Of a stretch of DNA of 8,992 nucleotides, positions 6,378 to 8,992 are shown one piece after another. Position numbers and translations under genes: made by a program. How positions within the stretch are numbered: position 1 is the stretch's first letter; the number at the start of each line of letters is the position of its first letter. Origin of the DNA: Deinococcales bacterium. Lineage in GTDB: Bacteria > Deinococcota > Deinococci > Deinococcales > Deinococcaceae. Location of the stretch: positions 1 through 8,992 of the forward strand of contig JANYFS010000071.1 of assembly GCA_025359705.1 (NCBI GenBank), in the 5' to 3' direction. The notes under the pieces are model-generated. The model did no database searches. It was not told the origin of the DNA and saw only the letters and a list, made by a program, of their open reading frames with translations.

Positions 6378-7117
6378 CACAACCACGCCTGCAATTTTTG
6401 GGCGACTTCTGGCGGCGACAACAGCACCGTATCCAAATAGATCACCCGTTCTGGAGCAAGGGTGTGTAACAAATGGTCTCGAGCAGCCTTGGGATCATAG
6501 TTTTTGCGCTCTTCCACTACAATTTTGACCTTGGCAACGATTTCTTCAGCTTCTTGGGGCAACTGGGAAAGCTGGGCAATTTCGACGCTCGAGAAGATGT
6601 CTTGGATGCCCTCGAGGTTTAAAAGTTGCTCGAGGGTGGGATTTGCCTCATTGCTCGAGGTGATTTTTTCCATCTGGTCGAATTCGTCCGCTCTGGTCAG
6701 CAAGCGCTTGGCCCGCTCGAGGTCGGGGGCATCCAGCAACACAAAACGCCACAGCGGATTCCGCGCAGCGTGGCTCACTTCCTCTAAGCCACGAATACCA
6801 TCAAACAGCAGTGGTGTGCTGGATTGTGCAGGTATCGAAAGCGTCTCGAGCAGGCCCGACATGCCGCCTGGGTGCTGCTGGCGGTAGGCTTTGGTGCGGC
6901 GAAACCGCTCGGCACGGTCAGTGATGGTTTCGCCCGCAAAGATAAAGGCATCGGTCATTTCGCGGCGGTTGGGGAGCAAAACAAAATCGCGCATCTGCGC
7001 CAATTGCTCGAGCGTGGTGCTTTTTCCCACGCCTGTCACGCCAACCAGCAGAATTAAAGGAAGTTCCAGCAGCGGACTCGAGCCGCCGTGTAGGGTTTGG
7101 GTAGAAAGGGTTTGCAT
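6377..7117 (-). CDS. P-loop NTPase of unknown function
   Basis: 246 residues. LILLVGVTGVGKSTTLEQL (21-39) is a strand plus Walker A loop (GVTGVGKST, K32). PLLFDGIRG (102-110) looks like Walker B with D106. Arg-rich segments RAERFRRTKAYRQ (68-80) and RAKRLLTR (135-142) could supply a lid. The size and single compact domain resemble nucleotide or small-molecule kinases more than AAA+ machines, but I cannot name a substrate. There is no signal peptide or membrane helix, so it is cytoplasmic. The start at 7115-7117 lies 6 nt after a TAAACT box and has no ribosome site, which fits a leaderless transcript. It is the first gene of an operon with trmJ, whose ATG overlaps its TGA (TGATG), so the two are probably made together. 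A role in RNA modification is a guess from context only. Confidence 0.75.
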   Translation of the reverse strand: MQTLSTQTLHGGSSPLLELPLILLVGVTGVGKSTTLEQLAQMRDFVLLPNRREMTDAFIFAGETITDRAERFRRTKAYRQQHPGGMSGLLETLSIPAQSSTPLLFDGIRGLEEVSHAARNPLWRFVLLDAPDLERAKRLLTRADEFDQMEKITSSNEANPTLEQLLNLEGIQDIFSSVEIAQLSQLPQEAEEIVAKVKIVVEERKNYDPKAARDHLLHTLAPERVIYLDTVLLSPPEVAQKLQAWL

Positions 7118-7123
7118 CGGTTT

Positions 7124-7129
7124 AGTTTA
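7124..7129 (-). promoter_or_regulatory. Candidate -10 box for the NTPase-trmJ operon
   Basis: TAAACT on the minus strand lies 6 nt before the ATG, the best-placed leaderless arrangement in the window. No ribosome site intervenes, and no convincing -35 is seen. Confidence 0.4.
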
Positions 7130-7143
7130 GGGGGTTGCTGCAC

Positions 7144-7267
7144 TCGAGGGAAGGATTGAAGGCGAGAGGACGTGAAAAAGATTTAGAGGCTCGAGGGTTT
7201 GTCGTTACGAAAAACGAATTACGAATTACGAATCACTAAACGGAAACCAGACGACGGATAACGGATA
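7144..7267. repeat. Repeat-rich spacer, element C, with two heptamer arrays
   Basis: The gap between the leftward NTPase gene and tRNA-Ala begins with CTCGAGGG and GGCGAGAGG-type purine-rich sequence (7144-7176), similar to copies A and B, then GAAAAAGATT, also found beside copy B. At 7205-7232 are four 7-bp units, TTACGAA, AAACGAA, TTACGAA, TTACGAA. At 7254-7267 there are two copies of ACGGATA. No gene is seen here. Confidence 0.7.
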
Positions 7268-7279
7268 ACAAAAACAACC

Positions 7280-7309
7280 TTGCACCCGCCAAAAGTAACC
7301 TGCTAAGAT
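7280..7309 (+). promoter_or_regulatory. Promoter of tRNA-Ala
   Basis: TTGCAC (7280-7285), an 18-nt spacer, and TAAGAT (7304-7309) preceded by TGC form an extended -10 promoter. Transcription would start near 7316, giving a leader of about 30 nt to be trimmed from the tRNA 5' end. Only the first three bases of the -35 match the consensus; the extended -10 is stronger. Confidence 0.55.
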
Positions 7310-7346
7310 GTTCTTCACGTCACCAAGCACATTAAGGGACATTTTT

Positions 7347-7422
7347 GGGGTTGTAGCTCAGTTGGGAGAGTGCTTCGTTCGCAATGAAGAGGTCGTGGGT
7401 TCGATTCCCATCAACTCCACCA
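7347..7422 (+). tRNA. tRNA-Ala (anticodon CGC)
   Basis: A complete cloverleaf can be drawn. Acceptor stem 7347-7353 pairs with 7412-7418, D stem 7356-7359 with 7368-7371, anticodon stem 7373-7377 with 7385-7389, and T stem 7395-7399 with 7407-7411. The seven-base anticodon loop TTCGCAA gives anticodon CGC (7380-7382), which reads the alanine codon GCG. The acceptor stem carries the G3-U70 wobble pair, the main alanine identity signal (7349 with 7416). The discriminator is A (7419) and CCA is encoded (7420-7422). D, T and anticodon stems each contain one G-T pair at the end. No CTCGAG lies inside the gene, although copies flank it downstream. Confidence 0.97.
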
Positions 7423-7437
7423 TCCAAATTTTGTCCA

Positions 7438-7471
7438 CTCGAGCGGTATGTTTGACCTCGAGGGTGTTTTT
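7438..7471 (+). terminator. Possible terminator between tRNA-Ala and gpsA
   Basis: Two CTCGAG copies (7438-7443 and 7457-7462) can pair as a 6-bp stem over a 13-nt loop, extended by CA/TG with a GG bulge, and followed by TTTTT (7467-7471). It would end the tRNA transcript. Because CTCGAG is palindromic and very frequent, such pairs arise easily, so confidence is limited. If it does not terminate, tRNA-Ala and gpsA would share a transcript. Confidence 0.35.
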
Positions 7472-7482
7472 ATGGGGAATTT

Positions 7483-8499
7483 ATGATGACTGAAAACCAT
7501 TCCCACAATATCTCACCGCATAATATCTCACCGCACATTGCCATTTTGGGCGCGGGCGGTTGGGGAACGGCTTTGGCGGTGATGTTGGCAAAATCGGGAC
7601 GCAACGTGTGCTTGTGGGCGCGGCGGCCCGAGGCAGCTTGGCAACTCCGCGAAGACCGCCGCAACCCCGATTATTTGGGAGATATTGTCATTCCAGACGG
7701 TGTTGTCATCACCTCGAGCCTGACCGAAGCCCTCGCGCATTCTCTCTTTGCCCTGATCACCTTGCCCAGTGCTGCTATTCCCGAACTGCTGCCCCAACTC
7801 CCTCGAGCCATGAAACCAAATTGGGGGATTGTGCTGTGTGCCAAGGGCTTAGCCGCCGATGGCTCGAGGCTTTCGCTTGCCGCGCAAGATTTGGGTTTCG
7901 CTCGAGTGGGGGTGTTGTCTGGCCCCAACCATGCTGAAGAGGTGGCCCTGCGGCTACCCGCTGCCACGGTGGTGGCCTCCTCGAGTGCGGAATTTGCCCA
8001 GCAGGTGCAAGGTTTACTGCTCACCTCGAGCTTTCGGGTATACACCTCGAGCGATGTGGTGGGCGTAGAATTGGGCGGGGTTCTCAAAAATGTGGTGGCA
8101 CTGGCGGCGGGGATTTTAGATGGTTTGGGGGCTGGAGACAACGCCAAAGCCGCCCTGATCACGCGAGGACTGCTGGAGATGAGCCGTTACCTCGAGGCGC
8201 AAGGGGCCGAAACCGACACGGTGTATGGCCTATCGGGTCTGGGAGATTTGGTAGCAACCTGCACCAGCCCCCACTCGAGGAACCGTGCGGCGGGTGAGGC
8301 ACTGGCTCGAGGTAACGATCCCAGCCAAGGAGCCAAAGTGGTGGAGGGCATTCGTACCGCGACTTTACTGGATGCTTGGGCCACACTGCGGGGCTTCGAT
8401 TTGCCGATTGTTTCGGCGGTAGCTAGCATTTTGCGCGGCGAATGTTCGGCGCGGGAAGCCCTCGAGGGGGTGATGGATCGCCCTGCAAAGTCAGAATAA
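7483..8499 (+). CDS. gpsA: NAD(P)+-dependent glycerol-3-phosphate dehydrogenase
   Basis: 338 residues. The enzyme reduces dihydroxyacetone phosphate to sn-glycerol 3-phosphate in the cytoplasm, feeding phospholipid synthesis. The Rossmann loop GAGGWGTA (23-30) binds the cofactor. KGL (121-123), SGPNHAEE (146-153, standard family motif), ELGGVLKNVVALAAG (196-210, with catalytic K202), GDNAKAALITRGL (218-230) and GLGDLVATC (252-260) followed by SRNR (265-268) are all present. Length and motif order are normal for GpsA. The first ~17 residues before HIAILGAGG are an extension containing HNISPHNISPH, from a 15-bp tandem duplication. The only ATG codons ahead of the Rossmann fold are at 7483 and 7486, so the extension appears genuine. 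GGGGA at 7474-7478 is a weak ribosome site that suits the second ATG slightly better. It follows tRNA-Ala by 60 bp; coaE begins 71 bp downstream. Confidence 0.95.
   Translation: MMTENHSHNISPHNISPHIAILGAGGWGTALAVMLAKSGRNVCLWARRPEAAWQLREDRRNPDYLGDIVIPDGVVITSSLTEALAHSLFALITLPSAAIPELLPQLPRAMKPNWGIVLCAKGLAADGSRLSLAAQDLGFARVGVLSGPNHAEEVALRLPAATVVASSSAEFAQQVQGLLLTSSFRVYTSSDVVGVELGGVLKNVVALAAGILDGLGAGDNAKAALITRGLLEMSRYLEAQGAETDTVYGLSGLGDLVATCTSPHSRNRAAGEALARGNDPSQGAKVVEGIRTATLLDAWATLRGFDLPIVSAVASILRGECSAREALEGVMDRPAKSE
7504..7533 (+). repeat. 15-bp tandem duplication in the gpsA 5' end
   Basis: CACAATATCTCACCG (7504-7518) is followed directly by CATAATATCTCACCG (7519-7533), differing at one base. 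In frame it encodes HNISP twice, ahead of the Rossmann fold. Confidence 0.85.
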
Positions 8500-8557
8500 T
8501 ATTTCTATTTTTTACAGTTTACACATAAAATGAACAACGAATAATCGCCCTTAACCC

Positions 8558-8566
8558 TGATAATAT
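8558..8566 (+). promoter_or_regulatory. Extended -10 promoter of coaE
   Basis: TGATAATAT contains TG, one base, and TAATAT (8561-8566), a near-perfect extended -10 needing no -35. The coaE ATG follows after only 4 nt and no ribosome site is present, so the transcript is probably leaderless or starts within a base or two of the ATG. The rest of the 8500-8570 spacer is A/T-rich and carries one CAACGAATAAT motif shared with 4207-4217. Confidence 0.5.
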
Positions 8567-8570
8567 TCTT

Positions 8571-8992
8571 ATGAACTACCCAAAAAAAATCGGACTCACG
8601 GGTAGCATTGCCAGTGGAAAAAGCACCGTCGCAAAGCTGCTTCGCGCAAGGGGGTATGCTGTGTTGGATGCCGATGGGGTGGCTAGGGCTGTCACCGAGC
8701 AACCCCAAACCCTGCTCGAGATTGCCCAAACTTTTGGGCCTCAATATGTCACCGCAGGTCGGCTCGAGCGGGGTCTTTTGGCCCAACACGTTTTTGCAGA
8801 CCCCAACGAACTGAGCAAACTGAACGCTATCGTGCATCCCAAAGTACGCACCGAAATGCACCGCCTCGAGCGCGAAGCCACGAGCGAAGTGGTTTTCCAA
8901 GACATTCCTTTGCTCTTTGAAAGTGCCTTGGCCTATATCTTTGATCACATTTGGGTAGTGGATGCCCCCATTTTAGAGCGCCTCGAGCGTGC
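8571..8992 (+). CDS. coaE: Dephospho-CoA kinase (3' end beyond window)
   Basis: The first 140 residues are visible; the frame is open to the right edge. KIGLTGSIASGKSTVAKLL (6-24) holds the P-loop with K17. LDADGVAR (32-39) supplies the conserved aspartates D33 and D35. LNAIVHPKVR (84-93) and QDIPLLFE (110-117) are further CoaE signatures. The enzyme phosphorylates the 3'-hydroxyl of dephospho-CoA with ATP, the final step of coenzyme A synthesis, in the cytoplasm. Full-length CoaE is about 200 residues, so roughly a third is missing here. The start is set by family length (the P-loop begins about ten residues in) and by the promoter just upstream. It lies downstream of gpsA on the same strand but probably has its own promoter. 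Confidence 0.95.
   Translation, partial: MNYPKKIGLTGSIASGKSTVAKLLRARGYAVLDADGVARAVTEQPQTLLEIAQTFGPQYVTAGRLERGLLAQHVFADPNELSKLNAIVHPKVRTEMHRLEREATSEVVFQDIPLLFESALAYIFDHIWVVDAPILERLER

Larger units (their letters stand above)
1..8992. repeat. Highly iterated palindrome CTCGAG, about 77 copies
   Basis: Counting by hand gives about 77 copies over the whole window, in genes and spacers on both sides. The base just before the hexamer is usually C or G. The largest gaps are under about 400 bp. All three codon phases are used (CTC-GAG, xCT-CGA-Gxx, xxC-TCG-AGx), so codon preference is not the cause. The tRNA gene has none. Several near-misses such as CTTGAG (for example 677-683, 5813-5818) may be decayed copies. 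Confidence 0.9.

Noticed and set aside
6378..6386. Upstream GTG starts for trmJ
   Set aside because: Two GTG codons are in frame just upstream, but the ATG gives the TGATG junction typical of coupled genes, and the extra residues match no family feature.
5983..6528. A 181-codon plus-strand open frame
   Set aside because: It is antisense to trmJ and the NTPase gene, both of which carry clear motifs on the minus strand; Ser/Thr/Arg-rich shadow translation.
7308..7493. Short plus-strand frame
   Set aside because: It reads straight through tRNA-Ala, a well-formed RNA gene.
8505..8948. A 147-codon minus-strand open frame
   Set aside because: It is antisense to coaE, whose P-loop and DAD motif are unmistakable.

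Overview
The window is ordinary bacterial chromosome, dense with genes and of middling G+C by eye (not computed). Lineage cannot be fixed without a search. My best guess is Deinococcota (Deinococcus/Meiothermus type). This rests on the gene mix and on several start codons placed only 4-8 nt after a TANNNT -10 box, as in leaderless transcripts; confidence is low. The clearest genome-level signature is the palindrome CTCGAG. I counted about 77 copies by hand, roughly one per 115-120 bp, where two or three would be expected by chance. They occur on coding and non-coding DNA alike and in all codon phases.

Layout. 1-1872 (-): a secreted DUF3160 protein that runs off the left edge. It diverges, across 89 bp, from a rightward group: a DinB-like protein fused to a PDZ domain (1962-2765), an unrecognised 140-residue protein (2856-3278), and a protein made of two tandem YbjQ/UPF0145-like domains (3314-4099). 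A repeat-filled convergent gap (4100-4243) follows. The leftward pair at 4244-5322 encodes a single-pass membrane protein with a charged coiled-coil N-terminus and a small secreted protein, joined by an ATGA overlap. A 200-bp spacer (5323-5522) holds a promoter with an inverted repeat, a leftward terminator, a rightward terminator-like hairpin and an octamer tandem repeat. Next is a leftward pair joined by a TGATG junction: a P-loop NTPase of unknown role (6377-7117), then TrmJ, a tRNA 2'-O-methyltransferase (5523-6377). A second repeat-rich spacer (7118-7346) leads to tRNA-Ala(CGC) at 7347-7422, then rightward gpsA (7483-8499) and coaE (8571 to the right edge).

How the genes fit together. 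The recognisable functions are housekeeping: tRNA-Ala and tRNA methylation (translation), GpsA (glycerol 3-phosphate for phospholipid synthesis) and CoaE (last step of coenzyme A synthesis). The DUF3160 protein and the 4244-5322 pair look like envelope proteins of unknown role. No phage genes, transposases, CRISPR arrays or defence genes are visible.

Most worth a second look: the CTCGAG iteration; a family of intergenic elements built from 7- and 8-bp tandem units, one of which appears to have supplied the stop codon and C-terminal tail of TrmJ; the DinB-PDZ fusion; and a rightward terminator-like hairpin with no gene ahead of it.
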